A stretch of DNA of 64,000 bases, taken from the NCBI GenBank assembly GCA_047967505.1, contig CM106538.1, one strand, 5' to 3'. How positions within the stretch are numbered: position 1 is the first letter of the stretch; each line of letters opens with the position of its first letter. Origin of the DNA: Dipteris shenzhenensis (Eukaryota > Polypodiophyta > Polypodiopsida > Gleicheniales). This document shows positions 1 to 11,529 of this stretch, in pieces. The translations under genes were made by a program, and so were the position numbers. The notes under the pieces were generated by a model. The model ran no database searches. It saw only the letters and a program-made list of their open reading frames with translations, and was not told where the DNA came from.

Positions 1-99
1 GCACAACGCCTTCTAGCTGCCATGAATGTATACCTTGTTACAAAGTATTCTATGTCTAAAGCCCACAATGTGCTTGGGGGTTGTAGAGGATATGGCCTT

Positions 100-1870
100 C
101 CTCATCCATAGGCAGCAACTCTGAGAGAATATGTGCGTTCTGGCCCACATGGTTTTGGCAATGATACATGGAACACATTATGGATCTCGGAGGAGGGTGG
201 TAGTTCCAATTGATAAGCTACTTCTCTAACCCTACGGGCCATAGCTAGTTTACTGTGGGTGTACTCCTCAGAGAGAGGTATCGATTTTGGTGGAGATGGT
301 ATCGATTTTGGTGGAGATGGTGGAGATGGGTGTACCCCTCGGAGAGAGGTATCGATTTTGGTGTACCCCTCGGAGAGAGGTATCGATTTTGGTAGATGCA
401 CAAAATCCCGTTTTGAAAACCAGGTACCTCCTATGTTCGTTCGCATAGTTTTCCACTTGGCTTGGGCTTCTTAGCCGATTGCAAAAGAGCCTCCCTTTCC
501 AAGTCATGTCGTGTCTGAAATTGTGGAAAGCATTCTTACTTTGCATCCCTACATTGCTTCGAATGTGTTCATCCAATAGATAAATGCTTGAATTATAAAC
601 AACTCTTGCCAAAGTGACTCTTAAATTTTGCACCTGGCAATCTGAGACGCTGAATACCATGTCTTGGTAGGGATGAGCCTATCAACCACAACATAGATGC
701 TGTCCCATCCTCTGTCTGGGATGAAGTCCATAGCTGTGTGTGCACATTTTCCTTCTGGAATGGGCAATGGCTGCAACAACCCAGCTGGAAGTTTGCTGTC
801 AACCTTATTGTTGGCATGGCAAGCACTCGGTAACATATTGCACCACACCTTTCCAACGACCCTCCCAAAACAAACTCTGTTTTATCCTTTTACAAGTCTT
901 TGTGATGCTCGTATGTCCTACCATAGGGGATGAATGCATTTCCCTCAAACACCAACATTCTATAGTGCGATTTGGAAACAAAATCCTGAAACCATAACAA
1001 GTAATTGTTCAATTTAAATTCAGGATGATCATCACGTGGGGGTCCAGAATATTGTTTTTGGCCTCAAATTCTGCATCTACTCATCTTGAATGCCATCTAT
1101 CAAGTCCTGGTAAAGAGTGATGACAACAGACAATGTGAGGCATCTACAAACACAATTTCTTTTCATTTCTTATATTCAATGTCAAAGTCGTATGAGTGCA
1201 CTGAAGCCAATCACCTCTATTGCTTGGCTAAATGGGCTAAGAAAGAAAATATTTAAGTGTCATGTGATTAATCTTGACTTTGATCCCTGCTGCCATATAG
1301 TAAAGATGTCACTTTTGAAAGCATGTAGAATTGCCAACATCTCTTGGTCATAAACATGGTAAGTCAGCTCTTTGTCATTATACTTTCTGCTTTCAAAAGT
1401 TCACACCCCATGCTTTTGCCTTCAAACAGTCTCCAATCCTGTGTCACTGGCATTTGCCTCCAGAATAAACAACCATGAAAATCAGGGCATACCAACACAA
1501 GGGCATGAGTCAAATCGAATTCCAGAAAACCAGCCTCTGTGCCTCCATTGACAGGGGCTGTCCGTTTGGCAAACTGATGTATTGAATGCCTGGAAAAGGA
1601 GGCAACTCAGCTCGTAGTTGTGGCCATTCCCTTACACATTTCAACTTTGAATGGGTCCACTTGAATCCCACTCCTCCCCACAATGCGCCCAAGGTATTCA
1701 ACCTCTTCTGCCGCCTTGGCGAAGAGCTGATGCAGCTTCAAAATTTCGAGCACTTCCCTAACATGTTCAATGTGCTCCAATCTGCTTTTTTTTTAAATGA
1801 GGATGTCATTAAAAAAACCAGCGTGCAACAGAATAGAATTGGCTGCAATATCTTGTTCATCAGTGCCTAA
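100..1870 (-). pseudogene. Ty3/gypsy pol remnant (RNase H to integrase)
   Basis: Minus-strand frames contain scattered but ordered pieces of a Ty3/gypsy polyprotein. Near 1310-1400 the RNase H motif YNDKELTYHVYDQEM can be read. Near 660-740 there is an integrase-core piece, MDFIPDRGWDSIYVVVDR. Near 150-250 the pol C-terminal piece LPPSSEIHNVFHVS can be read. The order is correct for one element running right to left. Many stops and frame changes separate the pieces, so nothing functional remains. No LTR was recognised on either side. Family assignment rests on motif recognition only; the lineage within Ty3/gypsy is unclear. Confidence 0.7.
258..395. repeat. Short tandem repeat around GAGAGAGGTATCGATTTTGG
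   Basis: The unit GAGAGAGGTATCGATTTTGG recurs with GTGTACCCCTCG spacers, and one partial copy (GTATCGATTTTGGTGGAGAT) lies between. The array sits inside the decayed gypsy remnant near its integrase C-terminal part and looks like local slippage duplication. Confidence 0.75.
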
Positions 1871-2129
1871 ACGTAGCCAGTGCAAGTCTGGGAGTCTAGA
1901 CCCAAGATCCAGGTCTAGGATCCCAAAGTCAGAAGTGTTGGTGTCACAGTTATGCTGAAACGTGTTTCCCACCATTTTCCCCCCAAAATGCCGTTTCAAA
2001 ACCTGTGTTTCTGTCTGGAAACGTTTCCCCAGACAGAAACAGCTGGAGAGATGTTTCGTGAAACCTTTTCCTAGGGGGAAACACACCGTTTCCCCCTGGT
2101 CTACACTCCAAAATCCTGAATCATCTCCA

Positions 2130-2330
2130 TGCCTTACCTCCTTCAGCCCTCCTTCCACTCCTTCGGGATCTTCAGCCCTCCTTCAGCCTCCACTCCTTCA
2201 GCTCTCTCCTTCAGCCCTCCTTCAAAGTTCAGCCTCCACTCCTTCAGCCCAGTCTTTCAGCCCTCCTTCAGCCCCCTCTTTGAGCCCTCTATCAGAGCTC
2301 TCTTCCACTCCTTCAGCCCTCTCTTTCTAC
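2130..2330. repeat. CCTTCAG/CTCCTTCAGCC low-complexity array
   Basis: Irregular repeats of CTCCTTCAGCCCTCC and CACTCCTTCAG fill this stretch. It keeps a long plus-strand frame only because the repeat lacks stops. It occupies the place where the 5' half of the hAT transposase would be expected. Confidence 0.75.
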
Positions 2331-2390
2331 GTGTGGCCAATAAGTACGAGCCCGAGGGGGAAGCATCACAGACATGGAGGGAAGCACATT

Positions 2391-3480
2391 AGGGCTCTTG
2401 TACGAGTTTATGGACAAGATTGGAGAGGCCCTCAACAGAAACACTTCCCTATCGCCTGATAAGTAAGACTATGTATGTACTATTATCTATAGTCTATGAA
2501 TTTTGCATGCATAATGCATTCTAATTTCTTGTGGCATGATTTAGGGTTGAGTCCATCCGTGCTATATGGAATAAGCGGTGGAATTGGTTCCACCGCCCAA
2601 TCCATGCGGTGGCACATGTATTGCATCCGCTCTGGCGCAGTCAAGAGCAATATGAGAATGACGAGTTGGAGGAGGGGATGCAACAGTATCTACCAAATTG
2701 GACGGGTGGTGACTTGGAGATGCAACGAAGACTGGAGGATGAACTTCTATTGTTCCGCAATCACAGCCTCTCCTTTGGTTGACCTACGGCTAGGCTCCGA
2801 GAGACACAGTTGCAACCTGTCTCCTGGTGGGAGAAATATGGCAACTGTACTCCTACTTTGGTAAGAGTCTAAGAGACAAGTTCCAACGCCACTAGTTGGA
2901 GCTTAGTCGTTAAGTAATTTGAACTTTTATCTACTACAAATATGTTTAAAGCTATCAAGTTCCTGATACTTATCTCGGCTTAATTGGCTTATGGCAGAAA
3001 CGCCTTGCTATACGTGTTCTCTCACAGGACTGCAGTTCCGGTCCTTGTGAGAGGAACTGGAGCACTTGGGCCCTCTTTCACACAAAGAAGAGGAACAGAT
3101 TGAGCACGGCTCAATTGGAGCGGTTGATGTTTTGTCATTGCAACCTCCGTCTCCTTGAGTTCACCGCCGGCTGCCCCGAACCTCGCCAAGTGAATGTAGA
3201 CAAGGTGGACGTGGAGAAGATGGATGTCATACCAGATATCCCACGGGAGGAGCTGGACATATACACCATGTTGTATGAGGAGCTGTCAGCACCAACACAC
3301 CACACACGATCATACACTCAACCATCTGGAGATGGTGCTAGTACTTTAGTTGCACCCGATGGTCCTGATCCTGATGTTGATGATTCTTCTTCAGACAGTG
3401 ACACAGATGCCTCGAACTTATCTGAGGACGCAGAGGATGACGATGACGAGGAGCCCATGGATGATGCAGATGATCAATAG
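2391..3480 (+). pseudogene. hAT transposase, C-terminal half, broken
   Basis: Three exons can be joined by consensus splice sites, with introns at 2463-2544 and 2861-2997. The first piece ends near LGLLYEFMDKIGEAL. The second holds RWNWFHRPIHAVAHVLHPLW and WWEKYGNCTP, typical of the end of the hAT catalytic domain. The third holds the dimerisation region: IRVLSQDCSSGPCERNWS, then LFHTKKRNRLS and FCHCNLRLLE. A TGA at 2780-2782 breaks exon two, in a context where CGA would read Arg. The tail is an acidic, Asp/Glu-rich segment ending at 3480. The family is known to dimerise through this domain; this copy lacks the N-terminal zinc finger and the first catalytic residues. Confidence 0.85.
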
Positions 3481-4206
3481 TCCTACTGCTTTTTTTTATA
3501 TCATCCATGAGTGCTTTTATTTTGAGTCTTGCATATCTCATGAGTCATGAGTCATGAATCATGATCATGAAATTTGTGGACCATGAATCATGATCATCTA
3601 TGGAGTCTGGACATTGAATACTTTCAAGTTTCAAGTTTCAAGTTTCAAGTTTCAACTTGTGTGCTAAGTTTAAACTTTTAAGTACTTCAAACTTCTAAAT
3701 TTCAGATTCTTGTAATGCCAAACTTGTTAGTCATGACTCATGATACATGTTGATTTCAGATTATTGAAGCATCATTCAAGAATTTAGAATCATAGAGGCA
3801 TGAATCATGAATGATGCATTGATGCTTGAAGGCTGAAGCCTGAAGCTTCAGCCTTCAAGTATAGATAATTGTAATTTATATTATGTATGATTTGCACTCT
3901 ATTGATAGTTATATTATGTATAAAAAATAAATTTTTATACATAAATTGTATCATATTGCCGTTTCTTCCGTTTCCGTTTCGGCGGAACCCGGAAACTCCG
4001 TTTCTTCCGTTTCCGTTTCGGCTGATAACTATGCGTGGAAGGTCGCCCATATGAAGGGTCTCTCTAGCCAGGACCCTGGGAATGGTTGCTTGTAGGTAGA
4101 GAACTCAGCCCTCCAAGAGTTTGGGCAGAAAGGGGCAAAATGGAGAGGAAGGTGAAGAAGAAGAAGAAGATGACATGGCATAAATGGGCTCAAGGAGGAT
4201 CATAGT

Positions 4207-4494
4207 GCTCTTATACCATGTTGAGGAAGTGAAAGGAAAGCATGAAGCTGAACACAAATGAGAGAATGCTTGCTTGCTTATGGAATAAAGAAAGGTGAGG
4301 TCCATATGTAGGCACCTCTACATGAGCCACCAAGCTCCACAATCATCTCCTCAATCAGCTCCTAGAATCTCTCAATCATCCTATGTGGCATCTACCACCA
4401 CCTAACAATGCTTATGGGCACCTAACTGCGCCTCTAGCACACACACATAGAACCCAAGGTGTGCCTGAGGCATACACCTTGAGATATCCCATCA
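4207..4494 (-). mobile_element. Ty1/copia LTR with primer binding site (minus orientation)
   Basis: Read on the minus strand, a 276-bp segment at 4219-4494 starts TGATGGGATATC and ends CTCAACA, giving TG...CA ends. It is followed at once by TGGTATAAGAGC at 4207-4218, close to the initiator-Met primer binding site TGGTATCAGAGC of copia elements. The leader runs left to about 4032. The LTR abuts the gypsy RNase H at 4505, so one element was inserted or truncated against the other. No partner LTR was found. Confidence 0.6.
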
Positions 4495-4504
4495 ACCCGG
4501 CCTT

Positions 4505-6358
4505 ATGTTTTTAGAGGCCGATGCAAGTGATTTTGCGATTGGGGCAGCTTTATTCCAAGAGAGCAGACCTGTAGCTTTTGAGAGTAAGAAGCTCGACGAC
4601 ACCCAATATCGTTGGCCCACACTAGAAAAAGAACTCTATGCAGTTGTGTATGCTCTGACGGTTTGGAGACACTACTTGTATGATTCGAAGTTTCTTGTAT
4701 TGACCAATCATTAGTCAATCAAGTATGTGTGTGACGGATCAGAATTGAGGGGAAGAAAGGCTAGATGGGCAGACTTAATGCAAAATTTTGTATCGAAAGG
4801 GTTCCATGAATAGTGTGGCGGATGCCTTAAGTCGTGTCAAGTTTGTAAATGCTATGTCATTTACGAAAATATCCTCAGACCTATTTCAATCCTTGAGAGG
4901 GCCTTGCAAAACTGATAGTCATTTCAGTTCTTATTGGCAGAAAGTCCAGGATGGAAGCTCCATGGTTGACCAGGACTCATGGATTGTGCCACCTATGGTA
5001 TAGGCGGCTGGAGGTCAGTGGATGATTAGGAATGGCTTGTTGTTCCGGAATGGAAAGATATATGTGCCAGATATTTCGGATCTTTGATCCAAGATTCTCT
5101 GGGAGTGTCATGATGCTCCTAGTGCTGGAAGTATACATCGGACTCTATCTCTTGTGAAACATACCTTGTATTGACCTAAGATGCATGCATTTATTGAAAA
5201 CTATGTGGTAGGTTGCCGGGTTTGTCAAGTTACTAAGGCAGAACGCCTTAGAAGCACGGGTTTATTACAGCCCTTGCAAATCTCGGGTAATAAATGGGAA
5301 AGTATTTCCATGGATTTTATTACAGGTTTGCCTAGAACGCGCAAGGGTCATGACTCCATTTGGGTTATAGTGGACCGTCTGACAAAAATGGCTAGATTCT
5401 TACCTACTAGAACAACCATTTCAGCTGTTTAGCTGGCTCATGAGTTTGTGGACCACTTGTTTAAGTTGTATGGTTTACCACCTGACATACTCAGCGACAA
5501 GGACTCGAAGTTTACAAGTAACTTCTAGACACTTGTTTTTGAGAAGTTGGAAACTACTCTAAGTATGAGTTCCTCAGATCATGCACAATCTGATGGCAGT
5601 ACAGACAAGGTCAACCAATTGGTTGAAGATATGCTTCGGGCATATGTTTCTAAGAGACAGTCTTCATGGGAAGATTATCTTCCCATGATCGAATTTTCTT
5701 ATAACAGTGCAAAGCATTCGAGTACTGGTTACAGTCCTTTTATACTTATGTTCGGGTTTCAACCTAAGTCACCAGTTATGGTTGGGTTCAAGGTAATTCA
5801 AAATTATGCTGCAAAGACATTCTTGCAAGACATGCAAGAAATGTTACAATTTGCCAAGGAGTCTATTAGAAGTGCCCACGATCAAGACAGATTTTATGCT
5901 AATAGACATCGTTCACCCAGAGAGGTCTCTGAAGGAACAATGGTATATTTGCGTATTCCTAAGGAATCCAAGAGCCTAAGTACTCGTTTGGTTCCAAAAT
6001 TATCCCCCCTAGCTACTGTGGTCCTTTCAAGATTATTAAAAGAATTGGACCACTTGCATATAAACTAGAATTGCCTCCTGATGTAAAGGCACATCCAGCA
6101 TTTCATGTCAGTAGACTGAAAGAGTTACTGGGTGCGGATGATGAACTTGTTTCTCCTCAAGAAATAGTAGAAGTTACCAATTTGACTTTTATTCCACACA
6201 AACCTAAGTGTATTCTTGATTTTGTGGGAGACAAATTCGTAATAGAACTATCACGGAATACAAGATCAAGTGGAACGATCATGTTGAGGAGGATGCAACA
6301 TGGGAGACATTACAGAACCTCCAGAGGACATCCCTAGGTTTTTTAGCGAACTCAGGAG
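4505..6358 (+). pseudogene. Ty3/gypsy chromovirus pol: RNase H, integrase, chromodomain
   Basis: In order: RNase H with FLEADASDFAIGAALFQ and WPTLEKELYAVVYAL; the zinc-knuckle remnant VVGCRVCQVTK of integrase; the integrase core with SMDFITGLPRTRKGHDSIW and SDKDSKFTS; and SDGSTDKVNQLVEDMLRAY. The usual TER motif that carries the catalytic Glu reads TDK here. The C-terminal part has HPAFHVSRLKELLG, and then, after a frame change near 6250, a chromodomain-like EYKIKWNDHVEEDATWE. At least six in-frame stops interrupt it (for example at 4711, 5000 and 5430). The chromodomain points to the chromovirus branch. The 5' half (gag, protease, reverse transcriptase) is absent, cut off at the neighbouring copia LTR. 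Confidence 0.85.
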
Positions 6359-6382
6359 TGAATTCTTAGAGGAGGGAAAGTA

Positions 6383-7616
6383 TGTCATGTGCACGGATTG
6401 GTATCTGACGTGTACTGGGTACACAAGACTAGCTCAAGTAGCCTGGGGAGGCTTAGGGCTAGGCAGGCTTGCTTCTCGGGTCGAGTAGCAAGGGTACGAA
6501 CCAATTAGAGGTCTTCACTATTTTTGGTGCATGGGGCAAAAGTCTATTTAAGGGGCCCAGAGGTTCAGTTCTCAGAGAGCCGATGGGAGCAAGTCTCGTT
6601 CCCAGGTACTAGGTCTGATCCTGGATTGAGTCGCGGACACGCCCTGCATCATAGCGTAGCCCAAGGCACAACAGTAGATCCCAGGCTTCACAACGCCACC
6701 TGATGGTATGGGACACCAAGCTGGTTAGGATCTGGTTGGGAGTTTGTGCCAGTAGCTCAGCTCGTGGCTCGGAGGGGACATCTCCTGATTCGGGATCGCA
6801 TCCCGTAGATGTCATGGTTGGATGGTAAGCAGCCTGCTTAGATTCCTCATGGTTGGTGTGTTCTTGTGTTTGCTTGCAGATCAGAGGTTTTAGAAGTGTT
6901 GGAGTCGTGTCAATTGGCACAGTCAATGTGGAATGCCATAGCCTTGCTTGGCAGTTGAGCTACTGTGCACTAGAATTGGATGCAGGTTGTAGCCAATGTT
7001 CGACTTGGACAGCGGAATTGATAGTGAAGAAAAGTACAAGGGTGAGCCCTTCTGGGATGGAAGCTTTCTCTCATGTTTTTCCCTGAACCTACAAGTTGGT
7101 TGCTAGGTCTAGGGCTGTGTGTCAGCGTTGGACAGTTTCAGTGTATGGAATTCACTACCACTTTGTACATGGAGGATCTCCTTCTGTACTCTAGTCAGCT
7201 ATAATATCCACAACTGGACAGCAAAGGATTGGCATGGGTAATAGCCTGGGTAGAGCTGTGTGGCAGTTGTTTTCTGTGCCAAAGGGATTGATGCTGGACA
7301 GTGCCTAGTTTGTTTATGTGGATTCCTTGAGCAGCTTGTCAGAGAATGATTGCTGCTTTGGATGTCAGCTTGCCAGAGAATTTGTTTTGCTTCTGGTTGC
7401 CGGTTTGGCCATGGATTATGCTCTTGGATATGTGCTGGATTTTGGATGCCTTGTGCTATGGAATTATGCATTGAGGCTGGATGCCTTTGTAAGCCAAGGA
7501 TTGGCTTGTGTTGCAAGTTGTTAAATGCCTGCCAGGATAAGATTCGTTTGGCTAGTTCTAGATAAGTGCAAGGTAGTATTTTTTGTCTTCTAAATAAATT
7601 CAAGAAATACTGAAAG
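6383..7616 (+). repeat. Probable 3' LTR of the gypsy element
   Basis: A purine run (GAGGAGGGAAAG) follows the chromodomain and is succeeded by TGTCATGTG, a common gypsy LTR start. TATTTAAG at 6547 could be its TATA box. The right end is unsure. I place it before GGCGCCAACGATTTTGGGGC at 7618, which resembles an Asp-tRNA-type primer binding site. No second LTR is in the window to test the limits. Confidence 0.35.
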
Positions 7617-8949
7617 GGGCGCCAACGATTTTGGGGCAAATCTAGTGCCGCACTCAAGGACAATCTAGCTCCTGAATATTGTTTCAGTAGGTGCTTGGCT
7701 TTGCTGGGTATATTTCTAAGTGGCTGTAATAAGTATTGAAGTGGCTGTAATGGATAACTAATGGCTGTAATTGAAATGTATGCAAGTTAGTTATGGTTTA
7801 CTGCCCTTTAGGAAACTGAAGGCTGGTCTCTGAGCACAGTCTATTTGCTAGTCTGCTAGTCTGCACATACACATGAATGTTGTGAAATGTGCACACTTGA
7901 TGAAGCTTGACTCCATAGTGAGACACCTCCGCGTGTAATTCCTGGGCTAAACTATCAGTCTTCCGCTGTGGGATACCCTCTGGAGAGATTTCACTTTTCT
8001 AACACCACCTCCTTTGCAACCTGCCAACTGTCAGTCATGCAAATTAACTTTGACAGGCTGCCACCTCCCACAACAAACATTGGTTCTAAGCCCTGCCCAC
8101 ACACACAGGATCCCCTTGCCTATTTCCATATGTGATGTGTAGCTTTGATACCACTTTAGAGGCCCAAGTGGCCATGTGTTATGTAAAGGGGGATGCAAGG
8201 TAAACCTGTTGCCATGTGTCAAGACTGTGCCCTACGAGGGGGCCACCTAGCCATCTTCTACATGCTCCTGTGCCTTGTAGAAGGGAAGGCCCCAAGGTAT
8301 TGGGGGGAGAGGGCATTTATCCCCTTATATCTTAGTCATCTATCATTCAACATATGCATTTCACCCTCATATGGTACTTAGCGCCTTCAAGAGGACCTTA
8401 GCCCCATATATTCACATCATCTTTTAGTCATCAGGACTTCCAAGGAAAGGGGGGAGGTCTATGCCTCGACATAAGAGTTATGTACAAATTATCCAGAACA
8501 AAGGACATCTTTGGCGTCTACAACGTTTGTGCAATTCTTTTCCTTGATTTTCAGATTTCAGTCAACAAAAATCTTTAAACTTTGCATCTGTATCTATAAT
8601 TAAAAACTTGTGAAACAAGATTTCCTATTCCAAGTTCAAATTTTCCAAAAAACTATTTGAGGTCTTCTACACTCCGAGAGGAGTTTCAAAACTGTATGAC
8701 TACTAACAACTCCCTCTAAATCGTTCAAAATCCCACTAAATCTATTGGAACATCAGCCTCTCTCAACAGGTTTATCCAAAGTAGGTAACATGGCCACTCA
8801 ACGGCTTTGAGACATCAGTTAGAGAACCGCATGAATCCAGATTTCTTAGGATTTTCATGAAAATTTCAAGCCATAGAGAGATAAGGAAGACTTAGGTTGC
8901 AAATGAATCCATGGGACTTAGGTTTGCAAATGAACCCATAAGAGTGATA

Positions 8950-8950
<1 letters not shown>
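7617..8950. other. No gene recognised
   Basis: The stretch opens with GGGGCGCCAACGATTTTGGGGC, which may be a retroelement primer binding site. A GGCTGTAAT motif repeats around 7720-7770. No protein family could be recognised in any frame. Confidence 0.5.

Positions 8951-8952
<2 letters not shown>

Positions 8953-8992
<40 letters not shown>
8953..8992. repeat. (CT)n microsatellite
   Basis: About twenty uninterrupted CT units, followed by a C-rich segment with many CAG and CCG triplets up to 9240. Confidence 0.95.
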
Positions 8993-8994
<2 letters not shown>

Positions 8995-9253
8995 CTCCCC
9001 CTCTGCCTAACCTAGCCTACTCCGCCTACTACAGCAGCGTAAACAGGGCCAACGTGCAGCAGCAGTAGCACCTCCGTTGCCGCCCTAGCTGCCCTAGTTC
9101 CGCCTTCGTCAACAACAGCACCACTCCCGTCCCCCATCGTCAGCAACACCACCACTGCCAGGAGTTCCAGCCGCCGCCAGTACCCTAACCCCGAGCTGAG
9201 CTGAACCCCCAGCCCAGTTGAGGGGTTAGCTCAGCCAGGGGGTAGCAGCAGAT

Positions 9254-9909
9254 ATGGCCAGCATTCAGGTTCTTGAGGGACCTGGCAAGCAGGCAGTAAT
9301 TGATGAGCCTGTAAAATCTTGCAAGGCTTCCCCCCCCACCCCCCAGCTAGTCTCTACAGTCAAAGATCTAGTTGACACTGAAGTACAGACCGCTTAGAAG
9401 GAAGTGATTGTGGAAGTGGACACCAAAGCAAGTAAGAATGATATTCAAGCAGAGATTAAAGAACATGAAGCTAGACATAATAACGCGCTGAAGATCAGAA
9501 TAGGGGACTCCCAGAAGATTGGTTCAAAGAGGAGGACACATATATTGAAATATTGACAAGGATCAAAGCAGCCTTGCCCAACATTGAATGAATGGATGGT
9601 GATGAGGAGGATGATGATGATTCCAGGCCAGCTTCTATTGAACAATCTAAAAGTCATGCCATCCTTACATTGAAGTCAAAAGATATGCGGATCAAGCTCC
9701 TCCGACAATATTACAAGCTGAAGGATACCAAAGTATGGATAGCTGAGGAGCTTACACAAGCTCAACTCAAGAATAAGGCAAATGAATTAGCTAAAGTCAG
9801 GGCTGCCAGAAAGGATGGATAATGGGCAGTTTACCATGAAGGCATAGCATTAATCAAAGAGTTTAAAACAAACCAAAAGACTCTCAATCTTAAACTAATG
9901 TATGGCTGA
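9254..9909 (+). pseudogene. Unknown ORF, broken; resembles a retroelement ORF1-type C-terminus
   Basis: A start at 9254 opens MASIQVLEGPGKQAVIDEP. This frame stops at TAG (about 9395). A frame change near 9515 leads to EDWFKEEDTYIEILTRIKAA, an acidic stretch DGDEEDDDD, then RIKLLRQYYKLKDTKVWI and ELTQAQLKNKANELAKVR. Past a TAA at 9820 the frame continues WAVYHEGIALIKEFKTN to TGA at 9909. The last part resembles short domains seen at the C-terminus of some LINE ORF1-like proteins, where a lysine-rich helix is followed by a statement of the type DLT..Q; this is a loose resemblance. No reverse transcriptase follows. Three lesions make it a pseudogene. Confidence 0.45.
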
Positions 9910-10195
9910 TTACTCTTTCAGACTATTATGTAGGTACTCTAAATAAATTGGGGTTGCTTTTGCACTCCCTAGGAGCTGCCATGTGCCCTCCCTAAAGCAA
10001 ATGTACTAGATGGTTTCTTGTTGTCCCATAGACCTATTGGTCTCCCATGGACATTGATAGACTGACTTTCTTTATTGATTTCTCTCTCTCTCTCTCTCAG
10101 TTTTGGTATCTCAAAATCACATCCTTTCAAGGCGATTTGCAACGCTTAAGAAACGTACTTTAACCAGCCGAATTGATGTGATAACAGGATCGTGA

Positions 10196-10450
10196 CACGA
10201 CCAATATGGTTCTGCTCCTTACCAGATAAAAATCAGGAGTGATATCAGAAGTAAAGGACGTCTTAAAATTAGGGCAATTCACAATCTACGAGCCTTAACG
10301 TACTTTACCCAGAAGGATCGACGTGACAGCAGCCCAAAAGAAAATCTTTAGACGACCAACATGGTTCTGCTCCTTACCAGATAAACAATCAGGAGTGAGA
10401 TCTAAAGTAAAAGACGTCTTACAATTAGGATTATTCACACTCCACGAGCC
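10196..10450. repeat. Direct duplication, about 149-bp period
   Basis: ATGGTTCTGCTCCTTACCAG and the following ~100 bases occur at about 10205 and 10356 with several differences. The duplication lies just 3' of the RRM exon, within its presumed downstream intron. Confidence 0.8.
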
Positions 10451-10601
10451 GTAATGGTGGTCATTCTCCACGAGGCTTAATGGTGGTAATGAACGTGCTC
10501 CCTTAGAGCTAAATAGAACAGGGCTTAGGGTCTCGCAAGAAACACTACCCTCACAAGGAACATTAAAATAAGGAGTTAGGAAAAAATTCAGTGTAAAATA
10601 C

Positions 10602-11093
10602 CTGCATAAGGTAGAAAGACTCCGCAGCATGCTTCTTCGCCTGATGTTTCATCTCATTCACCACCTCCCATTCGGGATCGCCAGGCTTCACCCATTTGCA
10701 GACGGGCTTTGAGTTGTTTTGTTTGCGAGGTCTCTCGGCGAACATAGTAACCGCAGCGGGTATAGCAGTCACAGGCCGTGGCACTCCCTTTATCATCAAA
10801 GGATGCTCCTGAATCTCTTTCACAGCACGAGTGGCTTCTTTAGGACTACCCATCTCCACAATAACACGTCTAGCGGCGAACTTAGAATCGAGAGGATTGG
10901 AAAGAATCTCCACCGACACAACGGCGCCAAACTGCCCCATAGCGGTCTGGATCATGGGGACAGTAACATGGGGAGTAACGTCGTCAAGCAAGAGACATCG
11001 TTTCACCTTTTCTTGGAATTTCTCGAGCTCAATGGCGCTGTTGGAAGGAGGGGAGCGGAGTTCTGAGGAGGAAGGCTCGGCAGAGAAACCCAT
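10602..11093 (-). CDS. AIPP1: RRM protein resembling AIPP1/EDM3 (first exon)
   Basis: The ATG at 11093 opens 164 codons ending at a good donor (CAG|GTATTT) at 10602/10601. After a Ser/Pro-rich start comes ELEKFQEKVKRCLLLDDVTP, whose CLLLDDV fits RNP2 of an RNA recognition motif. RRVIVEMGSPKEA follows in the RNP1 position. The C-terminal part VCKWVKPGDPEWEV and NEMKHQAKKHAAESF is characteristic of the plant protein AIPP1 (EDM3). In Arabidopsis that protein joins ASI1 and EDM2 to control polyadenylation of genes with heterochromatic introns. Family assignment is from memory of the sequence pattern. The next exon, expected to be a short charged tail, was not found to the left; the gene may have a long intron or be truncated. 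No lesion is seen in this exon. Confidence 0.65.
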
Positions 11094-11529
11094 GTCTCTA
11101 AATGCTCTTCTCTCCCTTCTTCTGTTTGGTAAATTACAGTCCCGAATAGTATGCGAGCTGTCTGAGCCTGTCTCTGCAATTCTTCTTTTATCTCACCATC
11201 TCCTCATGCCTTCGGATCGAGTGTAGCATACGTTTATTTGCCTTGTCCTTTGTTCATGCCTTTTCCATGCTACATTTTCCAAAGCAATTGATTTTGGGAA
11301 AGCCAAGTGGCAACGCCACTTAGATGAATTGTATTCACCTATTAGTCAATTTGTGCCCCCCTTGCCAATGAATAGGTCCCCCCCTCGATAGGACACACTT
11401 TCATTAATTGATTTGTTGGGGTGGGGGGCCTCCCTGCTCAATTAACCTAAGGTTTTTGTGATTTAATTAACGTGAGGGGAAGGGCTACAATTTAATTGAG
11501 GGAGGGGACTATGAGAAGCCACCGAATCC

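Larger units (their letters stand above)
1947..4031 (+). mobile_element. Decayed hAT transposon with probable terminal inverted repeats
   Basis: A hAT transposase 3' half lies between two ends rich in GAAACG/CGTTTC. The left end reads CAGTTATGCTGAAACG. The reverse complement of the right end reads TAGTTATCAGCCGAAACG, so the ends are imperfect inverted repeats. An 8-bp target duplication expected for hAT is not convincing: TGGTGTCA on the left against TGCGTGGA on the right. The 5' half of the transposase is missing and replaced by CCTTCAG-rich sequence, so the copy is internally deleted and non-autonomous. The 3' part, 3481-4030, is AT-rich with short ATCATGA and TTTCAAG repeats and no gene. 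Confidence 0.55.

Noticed and set aside
3100-3480. Separate acidic protein gene
   Set aside because: It is continuous with the upstream exon of the hAT transposase; the acidic part is its tail.
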